From contig OZ220684.1 in assembly GCA_965116395.1 (NCBI GenBank), positions 4,464,001 through 4,528,000 on the forward strand: 64,000 nt of DNA, written 5' to 3'. This document shows positions 1 to 9,073 of the stretch, in pieces. A program made the position numbers and the translations under genes. Each line of letters opens with the position of its first letter. The first letter of the stretch is position 1. Under the pieces are notes generated by a model that was given only the letters and a program-made list of their open reading frames with translations, was not told the DNA's origin and ran no database searches. The DNA is from Bin5 sp965116395 (GTDB lineage Bacteria > Chloroflexota > Anaerolineae > Caldilineales > Caldilineaceae).

Positions 1-2181
1 CAGTTCGACCTGGCTGTAGTCGGCGGCCAGCAAGACGCTGCCTTCGGCGGCTTCAAAGGCCTTGCGTATCTCTCGGCCTTGTTCGGTGCGAATGGGAATA
101 TTCTGCAGGTTTGGATTGCTGCTGCTGAGGCGGCCGGTGGAAGAACCCGTCTGGTTGTAGCTGGTATGGAGGCGGCCGGTTGATTCGTTGACCAGTTCTC
201 CCAGAGCGTCCACATAGGTCCCGCGCAACTTTTCCGACTGGCGTTGCTCGAATAGGAGGTCCAGAAAGGTGTTCTGTTCGGGAGTCAGGTCTTCGGAGGA
301 GGCTTTCAGTTTTTCCAACTCGCCTGCGGCTGTGCTGACAAAGCCGGATTTGGTCTTCTTGAGACCCTTGTCCGGGAAGCCCATCTCCTTGAACATGACC
401 GAGCTCAGCTGCTGGGTGCTTCGGAGGTTGAACTCGCGGCCGACGATGTTTTTGAGCGTCGTGTTGATCTCTTGCAGACGCGCAGCCAGTTTCTGTGAAA
501 GGTCGTCAAGGAAGTCGGTGTTGAGGCGGATGCCAGCCATTTCCATGTTGGCCAGCACGGGCAGCAGGGGAAGTTCAATCTCCTCATAGAGCTGCCACAT
601 TTTGGCGCCGGCCTCTTTCAATTGCGGCGCCAGTAGTTCCCACAACTGAATGGTGGCATCGACGTCAGCGCCGCAGTAGGCGGTCACGGCCTCGACATCG
701 ACTTTTGCAATCGAAATCTGGTTGCGCCCGGTCCCGATTAAGGCCGAGATATCGGTCATCGTCCAACCAAGCTCCACTTCGGCCTGGCTTTTTAGACCGA
801 GGGAGCGGCTGGCGGGATCCAATAGCCAGGCTGCTGTCATGGTATCGTGAATAGGGCCTTCCACATTCAGGCCGTGACGCCGGCATACAACCAGGTCATA
901 CTTAGCGTTGTGCGCTACTTTCGGGAGACTGGGGTTGTCAAAGTAGGGCTGCAGTGCCTCCCTCACCTGTTCCCATGGGAGTTGCTCGCCTTCATCGTGG
1001 CCAACCGGTATGTAGCAGGCTTCACCTTTTGCCCAGGCAATACCCAAGCCGACCAGATCGACGCTCATTGGATCTCGACCGGTGGTTTCGACGTCAAATG
1101 AGAGGATGGACGCATTCTCCAGGCTCTCGCAAATCCGGGCTAGTTGTGACTGGCTCTGGACGCACTGATAGGCGTTGGATTCGTCCGTATGCGCTGATGG
1201 GCGCAGTCCCTGGGCTTCCGCGGCAGAATCCAGATTTGGGAAGAGACCAACCTGCCGGCCGCTCCCATTCGTGGCTGCCGCTCCATCCGGACCGCCTCCT
1301 GACCCTGACTCGCTCAACTGGTCGAGTTCGCGTTGGAGGCTTCGGAAATCCAGTTCTTCGAATATGCGGCGCACTTCACCACTGTCGTACTCTTTCAGCC
1401 GGTACGCATCAGCGTCGAAAGTGACATCGAGGTCACAGATAATTGTCATCAGCCGCTTGTTGCGGCGGACATCCTGTTCGGCTTCGCGGAGGTTCTGCTG
1501 GGTCTTGGGCCCTTTAATTTCGTCGATGTGGGCGTACAAATTGTCAAGAGAACCATACTCTTTCAGGAAGCGTATGGCTGTCTTTTCACCTACACCGGGT
1601 ACACCGGGAATGTTATCGGAATTGTCACCGACCAGCGCTTTCATTTCCAGGAACTGATCGGGGTCCATGCCTCCGTATCGATCGGCAACTTCGGTCACTC
1701 CATAGGGAATCGTAGCCGGCGAAGGACCGCCCGATGTATAGAGGATCTTGACGCGATCGGCGACCAATTGGAACATGTCGCGGTCGCCGGACAGAATCAG
1801 CACATCGTGTCCCTCAGAGGCGGCCTGGCGGGCGAGGGCGCCGAGAACATCGTCCGCCTCGAAGTTTTCGAGCGCGACGATGGGGATGCGCAGCGCGTTC
1901 AGAACCTGTTCGATACGACCCATCTGGGAGCGCATGTCATCGGGCATGGAATCTCTGGTGGCCTTGTAATCGCTAAACTCTTCGTGGCGCCAGGTATCGC
2001 CTTTATCAAATGCGACGGCAACGCCTTCAGGATCGTACTCCCGAAGCACGCTGAAGAGCTTGCGAAAGAAGCCGAACACGGCTGTCGTTGGCTCCCCGCG
2101 TGCTGTAGTCAGAGGCGTCTTAACTCCGAAAAAGGCCCGGTAGGCCTGTGAGTGACCATCGATTAGTAGGTAAGTCGACAC
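1..2181 (-). CDS. polA: DNA polymerase I, N-terminal 727 residues (partial, runs off window start)
   Basis: DNA repair and Okazaki-fragment polymerase. Reading the minus strand from a GTG at 2181 gives one uninterrupted frame to the window edge. All three Pol I modules appear in order. The 5'-3' flap exonuclease spans about residues 1-290 (LLIDGHSQAYRAFF start, EADDVLG, GDRDMFQL). The 3'-5' exonuclease spans about 320-500, with Exo I SFDVETTG, Exo II NAKYDL and Exo III YCGADVD, so its metal-binding acidic residues look intact. The polymerase domain follows and is cut at motif A (ADYSQVEL). The GTG start is supported by an AAAGGTGA-like ribosome site about 8 nt upstream. The fingers and the rest of the palm lie outside the window. 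Identification is very secure; only the C-terminus is unseen. Confidence 0.96.
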   Translation of the reverse strand, partial: MSTYLLIDGHSQAYRAFFGVKTPLTTARGEPTTAVFGFFRKLFSVLREYDPEGVAVAFDKGDTWRHEEFSDYKATRDSMPDDMRSQMGRIEQVLNALRIPIVALENFEADDVLGALARQAASEGHDVLILSGDRDMFQLVADRVKILYTSGGPSPATIPYGVTEVADRYGGMDPDQFLEMKALVGDNSDNIPGVPGVGEKTAIRFLKEYGSLDNLYAHIDEIKGPKTQQNLREAEQDVRRNKRLMTIICDLDVTFDADAYRLKEYDSGEVRRIFEELDFRSLQRELDQLSESGSGGGPDGAAATNGSGRQVGLFPNLDSAAEAQGLRPSAHTDESNAYQCVQSQSQLARICESLENASILSFDVETTGRDPMSVDLVGLGIAWAKGEACYIPVGHDEGEQLPWEQVREALQPYFDNPSLPKVAHNAKYDLVVCRRHGLNVEGPIHDTMTAAWLLDPASRSLGLKSQAEVELGWTMTDISALIGTGRNQISIAKVDVEAVTAYCGADVDATIQLWELLAPQLKEAGAKMWQLYEEIELPLLPVLANMEMAGIRLNTDFLDDLSQKLAARLQEINTTLKNIVGREFNLRSTQQLSSVMFKEMGFPDKGLKKTKSGFVSTAAGELEKLKASSEDLTPEQNTFLDLLFEQRQSEKLRGTYVDALGELVNESTGRLHTSYNQTGSSTGRLSSSNPNLQNIPIRTEQGREIRKAFEAAEGSVLLAADYSQVEL

Positions 2182-2303
2182 AGTCGTTCACCTTTTTGCG
2201 CTATTCCCGCCGCTCTGCAAATGCTGGCCTGAAAAAGAGGCTTTGCATATGCAACCGGGAAGAGGTGCGTGCAGAGGTTGCACGCTAATACATCGTTATG
2301 CGA

Positions 2304-2621
2304 CTACTCTTCGATTTCCAGTTGGCCTTGAGTCACCAACTCCTGTATTTTTCCGATTTTCAGAATCGAGCGAAGCGTGCGCATTTTGCGTCCCGCATCC
2401 AGCCTGTATACGCCGGTGGGAAGTTCCAGAATGTAATTTCTGTCGCTCTTATTGGCGAGGACGATCACTTCCTCTTTGTCCTCGAGCCAGCTAATGTCAT
2501 CATAACTTCGTTTTGCCACGGCAACCTTCCTTTTGGCAGGAACAGGTCCAGGGACGGCGAACAGGTTGGCGTGAACCGCCTGCCAATAGTATGACGATTC
2601 GGCGCTTTCGAATGTTCTCAA
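2304..2621 (-). CDS. Hypothetical small protein (105 aa)
   Basis: I do not recognise this protein. It is a 105-residue, mostly hydrophilic polypeptide with no signal peptide or membrane segment. The middle is rich in acidic and basic residues (SWLEDKEEVIVLANKSDR), followed by a short hydrophobic patch (YILELPTGVYRL). The only start in frame is a TTG at 2621 with no convincing ribosome site. It begins 23 nt after the stop of the glycosyltransferase gene on the same strand, so it could be the last gene of that unit. It could also be a chance frame, although no competing frame covers this interval well. Confidence 0.45.
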   Translation of the reverse strand: MRTFESAESSYYWQAVHANLFAVPGPVPAKRKVAVAKRSYDDISWLEDKEEVIVLANKSDRNYILELPTGVYRLDAGRKMRTLRSILKIGKIQELVTQGQLEIEE

Positions 2622-2644
2622 GACTTACAATTATTGTACAGCCG

Positions 2645-4216
2645 CTATTGGAATTTGACAAGGTTCCTGGCGCGAAATAGCCGGGCATGGGGCTTTTCTG
2701 ACTGCGAACGGGCGGGGCGGCCTATCCTGGCCTCATGCAGTCCAACACCTGCGACGAGCGCATAACCGCAGGCGTAAAAGGCAAGGAATGGGAGATTCCA
2801 CCAAAGGCTATTGACTGCAGCGATGTAACAGCTGACCCCGGCGTAGAGAGCAAGGAAAATCTCAGCTACTACAAGAGGTTCCAAGGCGAGGGCATAGCCG
2901 CTATGGCGCCAGGCACCTGATTGCCCTTCGACGCGAAACTTAGGCGTTCGCAGAAATGGTCCAGTGCGTCCCAGAAGGGCTTGCACTGCCGCCACGGAAT
3001 TGCTTAGCGAAAGACCCATTCCAAGCAGCATCAGAAGTGGCAGATAGGCCCAGCGCCGCAGCCAGTCTTGAGGATGAAGGCGCCGTTGCGCCAACGCATA
3101 CAGGGCTGGAGGACCGATTGAAACCAGGCTCAGATAGGCCAAAGGCCAGTAAGGCTGCCCGCCATAGAGCATGAGCAGTGGTGTTACGAGCAGCAGCAGC
3201 AGCAGGAGAGGGTGGATGAGGTAGCCGCCGAGGTGAAGATAGGCAGCTGTTCTCTTTGGCATGGACCAACCGCCGCTCCAGACGGAAGCCCCCAGCTTGC
3301 GAAGGGTGGCTACGCTGCCTTTAGCCCAGCGGAACTGCTGCCGCTTGAAGGCCAGGAGTTGAGGAGGCAACTCGGCAGGGGCCTCAACTTCATCGAGGTA
3401 TACGCCGCGCCAACCGGCCAACTGGGCGCGGTAGCTTAAGTCCAGGTCCTCGCAGAGCGTGTCGTCCTGCCAACCGCCGACAGCATCATCTTCGATGCAG
3501 GCGCGCCGCCATACACCGGCGGAGCCGTTAAACCCGAACGGCATAGCAATGGAATGGCGCGCGGCCTGTTCGACGACAAAGTGGCCGTCGAGGGCCAATG
3601 CCTGGGCTCTTGTAAGTGGCGAAAAGCCTTCATTCAGGTGTGTCCAGCGAGTCTGAACGAAACCGATATCATTGCTATTGTCGTTCAGAAATGTAGGGAT
3701 AGTGCGCTGCAAGAAATCGGGAAGAGGCGCAAAATCTGCGTCAAAAACTGCGATGAATTCGCCAGTGGCCGCGGACATTCCTTGCTTGAGCGCACCTGCT
3801 TTGAAACCGTTGCGGCCGCTGCGATGCAGCACTTGAACATCGACGCCTCGCTCTTGCCAGTACGCTGCCCTGCTCTCGGCGAGGGCAGTTGTGCCGTCAG
3901 TGGAATCATCCAGCACTTGAATCTGTAAGCGGTTTGGGGGATAGTCCAATTTGGCACAGGCGTCGATGAGGCGGCCGACGACATGAACCTCGTTGTAGAC
4001 CGGAAGTTGCACGGTAACGGCCGGCCAGGCGGAACAGTCGCGCGGCGAGTTGAGTGCCGCCGGCGCGAATGCGGGGGACGCCGAATCCTCGGATATTCTG
4101 TCTGCGCGAATTTTCACGATCGTCAAGAGCAGGGCCTGCATTCCGTAGGCAGCCAGGCCCAGCGCGCCGATCATATAAAGGACTTGCATGCCAATCAGTA
4201 GCAGAGTATGCGGCAA
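2645..4216 (-). CDS. Membrane-bound processive glycosyltransferase, family GT2 (cellulose synthase/CslA-like)
   Basis: Likely polymerises an extracellular or membrane-linked polysaccharide from nucleotide sugars at the inner face of the membrane. A transmembrane helix (about residues 7-32) precedes a GT-A domain with the processive GT2 signature: VQLPVYNE, the substrate Asp in VLDDS, DAD (metal), TLCEDLDL (catalytic Asp) and QQFRW (QxxRW acceptor motif). Four to five C-terminal helices (about 330-480) form the translocation channel. At 523 aa it lacks a PilZ domain, so c-di-GMP control as in BcsA is not indicated. The start is a TTG with GGAG 8 nt upstream; an in-frame ATG ten codons in is the alternative. 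The polymer made cannot be told from sequence. Confidence 0.88.
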   Translation of the reverse strand: MPHTLLLIGMQVLYMIGALGLAAYGMQALLLTIVKIRADRISEDSASPAFAPAALNSPRDCSAWPAVTVQLPVYNEVHVVGRLIDACAKLDYPPNRLQIQVLDDSTDGTTALAESRAAYWQERGVDVQVLHRSGRNGFKAGALKQGMSAATGEFIAVFDADFAPLPDFLQRTIPTFLNDNSNDIGFVQTRWTHLNEGFSPLTRAQALALDGHFVVEQAARHSIAMPFGFNGSAGVWRRACIEDDAVGGWQDDTLCEDLDLSYRAQLAGWRGVYLDEVEAPAELPPQLLAFKRQQFRWAKGSVATLRKLGASVWSGGWSMPKRTAAYLHLGGYLIHPLLLLLLLVTPLLMLYGGQPYWPLAYLSLVSIGPPALYALAQRRLHPQDWLRRWAYLPLLMLLGMGLSLSNSVAAVQALLGRTGPFLRTPKFRVEGQSGAWRHSGYALALEPLVVAEIFLALYAGVSCYIAAVNSLWWNLPFLAFYACGYALVAGVGLHEARIGRPARSQSEKPHARLFRARNLVKFQ

Positions 4217-4368
4217 TTTAGGCGCTCCACTTTGACCCTTTTTCCTGTCCGGCTAGTGAATCTGATGACCGCAGTAGTTCTGAGTCGGCGTCTCGATGGG
4301 TCAAATGCTGATCTCTCCGCTTACGGACGCCCTACTCACTCCCCAGTACGAAACTAAGATGCGACACA

Positions 4369-4394
4369 CAAAAACGCCGACGGTCTCCGCCGGC
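4369..4394 (-). terminator. Intrinsic terminator for the DUF4268 gene
   Basis: On the minus strand GCCGGCGG-aga-CCGTCGGC forms an 8-bp stem with one G.U pair and is followed by GTTTTTG. It lies about 125 nt downstream of the stop of the gene ending at 4519, which is the expected orientation. The rest of the gap 4217-4518 holds nothing I recognise. Confidence 0.6.
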
Positions 4395-4518
4395 ATTTGC
4401 ATACTTCTCAAGTATAGTTTACTCATGCAGTTGCCTTGAAATCAACTTCGACTCGGCAACAGTTGCAGGGAATCTCTAGCGGATCTCGTGCTACACCATT
4501 TTCTTAGTGAAAGAAATT

Positions 4519-5418
4519 TCAGTTTGCATTAACCGGACTGCTACGCAATACCCTCTCATACTTGGTACACTGGTTGAACAACCAGTCGGCCATACAGTCC
4601 CAATTGTTTCGGTCTCTTGTATTGACCTCTAATTTGGTCGTGCAGCGAGGGTTCTCTCGCGAAGGGAAATGAGAGCCCTCCAATGATTTCAGCAGTTTGC
4701 TCCGATACTTGTCTATGCGCCCAAAAACCTCTTCATCTTCTTCATCGCTATTTCCGGTCACGTAGATTCTTACGCCGTCTTCTCTAAGGTACAGAGTGAC
4801 TTTGAGATCTGCCTCCTCAATCCAACGTCGGAAACGGCTGTTTGCAAATCCATTTGCCAAACCCAAAGAGTTCGGCCACCGTCCAGAGCAATGAGTCCAG
4901 AAGTCGCGCTGAAACCTGTGATTCTCGGTGCTTTTCCGTATTTTCTGGACCATTTGGCCCCATTCGTTAGGCTTTTCGAGGACCTCGAAGGTAGGAGCGT
5001 AAGAAGACTGTTCGATTTGGAATGCTTTCACCTTTATCGCGAAGAAAGCATAGGGGTCTGAGGTGTTCTGATTGAGCCAACGAATGGCAGACCGGTGGTC
5101 CGCTCTGAAAGCTGGTGCGATCCAAATTACAATGTGAGCTTCCAATCCGGCCAGGTATGAAAGAATCTGGCCCAAATGCTTCAGGTCAGTCTGTTCCAGC
5201 TGATTCTCGATGAGTACACGTGGGCCCCCGGCGCGAGTACGAGCTACAATGTCTGCACGATGCTTACCAACCTTCTTTTCCTTCTGCTCCAGGTCCAATT
5301 CTATGTCCAGCACTTCGGACAATCGATCCAGGTTCCTTGATAACCATGGAGTAAAATCTCCGGCTTCGTGCCTCCAAACTTTGCGGACGCAAACCTCCTT
5401 CAGCCTTCCCAACTCCAT
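4519..5418 (-). CDS. DUF4268 family protein with nuclease-like N-terminal domain
   Basis: The N-terminal half looks like a restriction-endonuclease-fold (PD-(D/E)XK) domain: HRADIVARTRAG followed by VLIENQLEQTDLKHLGQ gives the D...ExQ core and helix. The C-terminal half matches the DUF4268 type (DFWTHCSGRWPN, FANSRFRRW, KVTLYLREDGVRIYV). Such proteins are usually annotated as hypothetical or as putative defence-associated nucleases; the function is not established. I chose the ATG at 5418 (299 aa). An upstream in-frame start at 5565 would overlap the EF-G gene by about 100 nt and adds an unrelated Arg/Ser-rich stretch. AAGGA lies about 12 nt upstream. The gene follows the EF-G-like gene by 43 nt. 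Confidence 0.75.
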   Translation of the reverse strand: MELGRLKEVCVRKVWRHEAGDFTPWLSRNLDRLSEVLDIELDLEQKEKKVGKHRADIVARTRAGGPRVLIENQLEQTDLKHLGQILSYLAGLEAHIVIWIAPAFRADHRSAIRWLNQNTSDPYAFFAIKVKAFQIEQSSYAPTFEVLEKPNEWGQMVQKIRKSTENHRFQRDFWTHCSGRWPNSLGLANGFANSRFRRWIEEADLKVTLYLREDGVRIYVTGNSDEEDEEVFGRIDKYRSKLLKSLEGSHFPSRENPRCTTKLEVNTRDRNNWDCMADWLFNQCTKYERVLRSSPVNAN

Positions 5419-5461
5419 GTCGGCCACTTGTCCTTGTGGCTGGCCCGACTCGCTTTTGTCA

Positions 5462-7525
5462 CTACTCCTGCTCAGCCTCCGCCTCCTTGCTTTGCATAAT
5501 GACCTGATCGGCCAGGTGACTGGGGACTGGCTCGTAGCGGCCGAACTCGATAGTATAGATTCCACGACCCTGGGTCATTGAACGAAGATCGGTGCCGTAG
5601 CGCAGAATCTCTGCCAGAGGAATCTCTGCGTTGATGATGGCGCGATTGTTGCGATTTTCCATGCCGAGGACGCGGCCGCGGCGGTTGTTGAGATCGCCCA
5701 TGACGTCGCCCATGAATTCGTCCGGCACTGTTACCCGCATGGTGTAGATCGGCTCCAGGAGTACGGGACGCGCCTCCTGCATAGCGATCTTGAATACTTC
5801 GCGGCCAGCAGTCTGGAAGGCGATATCTTTGGAGTCAACCGGATGGTGCTTGCCGTCGAAGACGATGGCCTTAACATCGACGATTGGGTAGCCTGCGATC
5901 ACGCCCTGGTCCAGGATCTGCCGGATTCCCTTTTCGATCGAGGGGATGAAAACACTGGGAATCGTTCCGCCGAATACCTCGCTATCGTATTCGAAGCCGT
6001 CGCCCCTATCCCGCGGTTCGACGCGCAACTCGACATCGGCAAATTGGCCGGCGCCGCCCGTCTGTTTCTTGTGGCGATAGTGGGCGCTTGCGGAGCGCGT
6101 GACGGTCTCCTGGTACGGCACCCTGGGCATCGCAGTGTCGACCTTAACGCCGAATTTGCTGTCCAGGCTGCGAATCGCGACGTCAATGTGCGTGTCGCCC
6201 ATGCCTTGCAAAATGTTCTGCTTGGTTGCGATGACGTACTCGACCTTAAGCGTAGGATTCTCTTCCGCCAGAGCTTGCAAGCCCTGCCCCATTTTGGCGC
6301 TGTCCGCTTTTGTTGCCGGCATCACTGCGACTGAATAGAGCGGTTTGGGATACTCCGGAGGCGGGATGAATGTCTGCTGTTCGCTCAGCGTATCGGCGGT
6401 CTTCAACCCGTCCATCTTTGTCAATACACCGATGTCTCCGGCGACGATTGCGGTGGCGGGCTCCAGCTCCTTACCGATTACATGGAACAGGTTCTGCAGC
6501 TTTGCTTTCTCGCCCGAGCGCTGAATGATTGCCTCATTGTCGACGGCAACGTACCCGGAGAAGACGCGCACGTAACTCATGCGTCCAACATAGCGGTCGA
6601 CGATTGTTTTGAATACGTAGGCAGCGGCTTGTCCGTCTCCGTCCGCGGCCAATTCTATCTCTTCGTCGTCGCCGTCACGTGCTGAAACTGCAACGTTATC
6701 CGGAGACGGGATATAGCTCCGCAATGCGCGCGCCAAGCTGTATAGACCTATGTTTTCAATGGCGCTGCCACAGAAAACGGGGATAATCTGGCCGTCGCGC
6801 ACGCCCTGCTGCAGGCCTTGTCTTACCTCTTCTTCGGTCAGCTCTTCGCCCTCAAGATACTTCATGATCAGTTCGTCGTCGGTCTCAGCCGCGGCGTCGA
6901 CAAGGTTTTGGCGGGCATCCGCGACTGCATCTTCCATGCTTGCTGGAATGTCGGCGACGGTTGCGTCGGCGCCCATATAGGCCTTCATATCAACAAGGTT
7001 TACAAGGCCCTCCAAGTCTTCCCCGCTGCCGATAGGCAATTGGAATGGCAGGATGGTGCCGGAAAAGACCTCGTGCACGCTTGCCAGCGCGTTGTCGAAA
7101 TTGGCATTTTCTCTGTCCATCTTGTTGACAAAAATCAGGCGAGGTTTGTCGACGGCGTCCAACTGTTCCCACGCCAATTCCGTGCCGACTTCAACGCCGG
7201 CCACGGAGTCGAGGAGCACCAAGCCAGCCTCTGTTACTGCCAGACCGCTAATGACTTCGCCTACGAAGTCCAGATAACCAGGCGTGTCTACCAGATTCAG
7301 CTTTGTCCCTTCAAAATCGACAGGCACAACGGAAAGATTGATCGAAATGCCGCGTCGCTGCTCTTCGGCATCCCAATCGGAGACGGTGGTACCATCCTCC
7401 ACACGGCCGACGCGATTGCTTCCGCCGGCATTGGATAGCAGCGCCTCGACAAGGGAAGTCTTACCGGAGCTGCCGTGTCCAAGAATAGTGACATTGCGAA
7501 TCATGTCAGTAGAAAAATCGGCCAT
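5462..7525 (-). CDS. Elongation factor G-like translational GTPase (EF-G2 type)
   Basis: All five EF-G domains are present in 687 residues, but the G1 motif is GHGSSGKTS rather than the canonical GHVDHGKTT, and the G2 region reads EEQRRGISI. This marks the EF-G-like/FusA2 subgroup rather than the main translocase. G3 (DTPGYLDF) and G4 (NKMD) are intact. The C-terminal domains carry the expected TGGAGQFADVELRVEP and PIYTMRVTVPDEFMGDVMGDLNNRRG segments. The subgroup's role (translocation variant, ribosome recycling or stress) is not settled. The ATG at 7525 is decided by a strong GAGGAGG four bases upstream; an earlier TTG at 7540 contains that Shine-Dalgarno site. The canonical fusA must be elsewhere in the genome. 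Confidence 0.93.
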   Translation of the reverse strand: MADFSTDMIRNVTILGHGSSGKTSLVEALLSNAGGSNRVGRVEDGTTVSDWDAEEQRRGISINLSVVPVDFEGTKLNLVDTPGYLDFVGEVISGLAVTEAGLVLLDSVAGVEVGTELAWEQLDAVDKPRLIFVNKMDRENANFDNALASVHEVFSGTILPFQLPIGSGEDLEGLVNLVDMKAYMGADATVADIPASMEDAVADARQNLVDAAAETDDELIMKYLEGEELTEEEVRQGLQQGVRDGQIIPVFCGSAIENIGLYSLARALRSYIPSPDNVAVSARDGDDEEIELAADGDGQAAAYVFKTIVDRYVGRMSYVRVFSGYVAVDNEAIIQRSGEKAKLQNLFHVIGKELEPATAIVAGDIGVLTKMDGLKTADTLSEQQTFIPPPEYPKPLYSVAVMPATKADSAKMGQGLQALAEENPTLKVEYVIATKQNILQGMGDTHIDVAIRSLDSKFGVKVDTAMPRVPYQETVTRSASAHYRHKKQTGGAGQFADVELRVEPRDRGDGFEYDSEVFGGTIPSVFIPSIEKGIRQILDQGVIAGYPIVDVKAIVFDGKHHPVDSKDIAFQTAGREVFKIAMQEARPVLLEPIYTMRVTVPDEFMGDVMGDLNNRRGRVLGMENRNNRAIINAEIPLAEILRYGTDLRSMTQGRGIYTIEFGRYEPVPSHLADQVIMQSKEAEAEQE

Positions 7526-7829
7526 GAATCCTCCTCGCAACTTTCTGTATTGCCTATGTGGAAACTAGATATATGGAAACTTAAGAGTGATTATTTCAGT
7601 TCGCGCCAACCAATTTCTGTTCGAAGATCTGTCCCTTCGAACTATCCCGACACCGGCAGGCAGACGGATGACATTGTACTTTTTTTTCTCTGAATTGTCA
7701 ATGAATTTGGACTGCCTACGCGCACAGACTGCCAACATTGCGAGGCTTCAATTGACTGACGGTCTTTCGCAAGGTTGGATGCGAGGACGAGTCCAGACGC
7801 TTGGCCCCTTGGATTGTTGACGTTGAGGA
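7526..7829. other. Intergenic region upstream of the EF-G-like gene
   Basis: About 300 nt separate the EF-G-like start from the stop of the acyl-CoA dehydrogenase gene. The part next to 7526 is AT-rich and must hold the EF-G-like promoter, but I could not pick one pair of hexamers with confidence. There is no repeat, RNA gene or terminator with a clear T-run. Confidence 0.4.
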
Positions 7830-8969
7830 TTAGCCATTCCGATATAGTTCACGCAGAATGATCATCTGCTGAATCTGGGTCGTACCCTCGTAGATTTGAT
7901 AAATTTTGGCGTCTCGCATCAGTTTTTCGACCGGAAACTCGCGGCTGTAGCCGTTTCCTCCAAAAACCTGGACGGCGTCGGTAGCGTTTTTCATGGCGGC
8001 CTCGGCGCAGAAGGCCTTGGCAATGGCGGCCGACATCGTGTTGCGATCGCCATTGTCGACGTCACAAGCCGCCTTGTAGGCCAGATGCCTCCCTGCTTCA
8101 ACCCGGATTGCCATATCAGCCAGCATGAAACCGACGCCTTGAAAGTGGGAGATTGGCTTACCAAAGGCTGTGCGCTCGCCGGCATAGGCAACCGCCTCGT
8201 CCAGGGCGCGTCGTGCAACGCCAATCGCGGCGGTAGCCACGCCCGGCCTGCTCTTATCGAAAGTCTTCATCGCTATCGTGAAGCCTTCGCCTTCTTCACC
8301 CAGGCGATTTGCGGCGGGAACTTCGACATTTTCGAAGAACACCTGGCAGGCCTGCGCCGCGTGCTGGCCCATCTTCTCCAGCGGCTGACTTGTGCTTACG
8401 CCGGGCCAGTCTCGTTCGACGAGAAAGCAGGTAATGCCGTTGTGTCCAGCTTCTGGGTCCGTCTTGGCAAACACCGCGAAGAAACTTGCGACAGGGCCGT
8501 CCGTGATCCACGACTTGGAGCCATTCAGAATGTAGGAGTCCTGTTTACGAATGGCGGTCGACTTGATTCCGGCGACATCTGAGCCGGCATCGGGTTCGGT
8601 CATGCAATACGCGGCGACTTTCCCGTCATCGATAATCCAAGGCAGGTAGCGCCGTTTCTGTTCTTCTGAACCTGCGATCAAGAGAGGGAGGGTAGCCAGT
8701 TGATTCAGCATGAGGGCGGTCTGAATGCCGGAGCAGCCATAGGCCATCGACTCGGCAATCACGCATTCTTCCAGCGCGGTCGCACCCATACCTCCATATT
8801 CTTCAGGAATATTCAGGTTGACCAAGCCAACTTCACGCGCCTTGTGAAAGATCTCCCATGGCCATTCTTCGCAGTCGTCGAAGTAGGCGGCACGGGGCAT
8901 GATTTCTCGCTGCGTGAAGTCCATGGCCATCTCTTGCAACATCTTGACATCTTCAGGAAGTTCGTACAT
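7830..8969 (-). CDS. Acyl-CoA dehydrogenase
   Basis: Flavoprotein oxidising an acyl-CoA to trans-2-enoyl-CoA in fatty-acid or branched-chain amino-acid breakdown, passing electrons to ETF. The 379-residue length is standard. Visible family features are the FAD/substrate segment AAYCMTEPDAGSDVAG, WITDG, the arginine/FAD-binding region ERTAFGKPISHFQ, the VQVFGGNGYSREFP motif and the C-terminal catalytic glutamate in IYEGTTQIQ. The N-terminal helical domain begins ELPEDVKMLQEMAMDF. The chain length of the substrate cannot be read from this. The gene stands alone on the minus strand and is divergent from the SIS-domain gene at 9074; the 104-nt gap between them must contain both promoters. Confidence 0.95.
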   Translation of the reverse strand: MYELPEDVKMLQEMAMDFTQREIMPRAAYFDDCEEWPWEIFHKAREVGLVNLNIPEEYGGMGATALEECVIAESMAYGCSGIQTALMLNQLATLPLLIAGSEEQKRRYLPWIIDDGKVAAYCMTEPDAGSDVAGIKSTAIRKQDSYILNGSKSWITDGPVASFFAVFAKTDPEAGHNGITCFLVERDWPGVSTSQPLEKMGQHAAQACQVFFENVEVPAANRLGEEGEGFTIAMKTFDKSRPGVATAAIGVARRALDEAVAYAGERTAFGKPISHFQGVGFMLADMAIRVEAGRHLAYKAACDVDNGDRNTMSAAIAKAFCAEAAMKNATDAVQVFGGNGYSREFPVEKLMRDAKIYQIYEGTTQIQQMIILRELYRNG

Positions 8970-9024
8970 CGAATGTTGTCCTTATGCAAATAGGTTCGCG
9001 GGCGGGGTGATCTGCCGCCGTGAA

Positions 9025-9033
9025 TGTTATACT
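9025..9033 (+). promoter_or_regulatory. Extended -10 promoter element for the SIS-domain gene
   Basis: TGTTATACT matches the extended -10 pattern TGnTATAAT at five of six hexamer positions. It sits about 40 nt before the ATG at 9074 in a short divergent gap. No good -35 hexamer is visible, which extended -10 promoters tolerate. Confidence 0.5.
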
Positions 9034-9073
9034 CTTACGAAAACACACAACCAGCTGGCCGAAAGGGTTCTAA

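Noticed and set aside
1333..2151. Plus-strand frames across the first 2 kb
   Set aside because: They lie opposite polA, whose minus-strand frame shows every expected Pol I motif.
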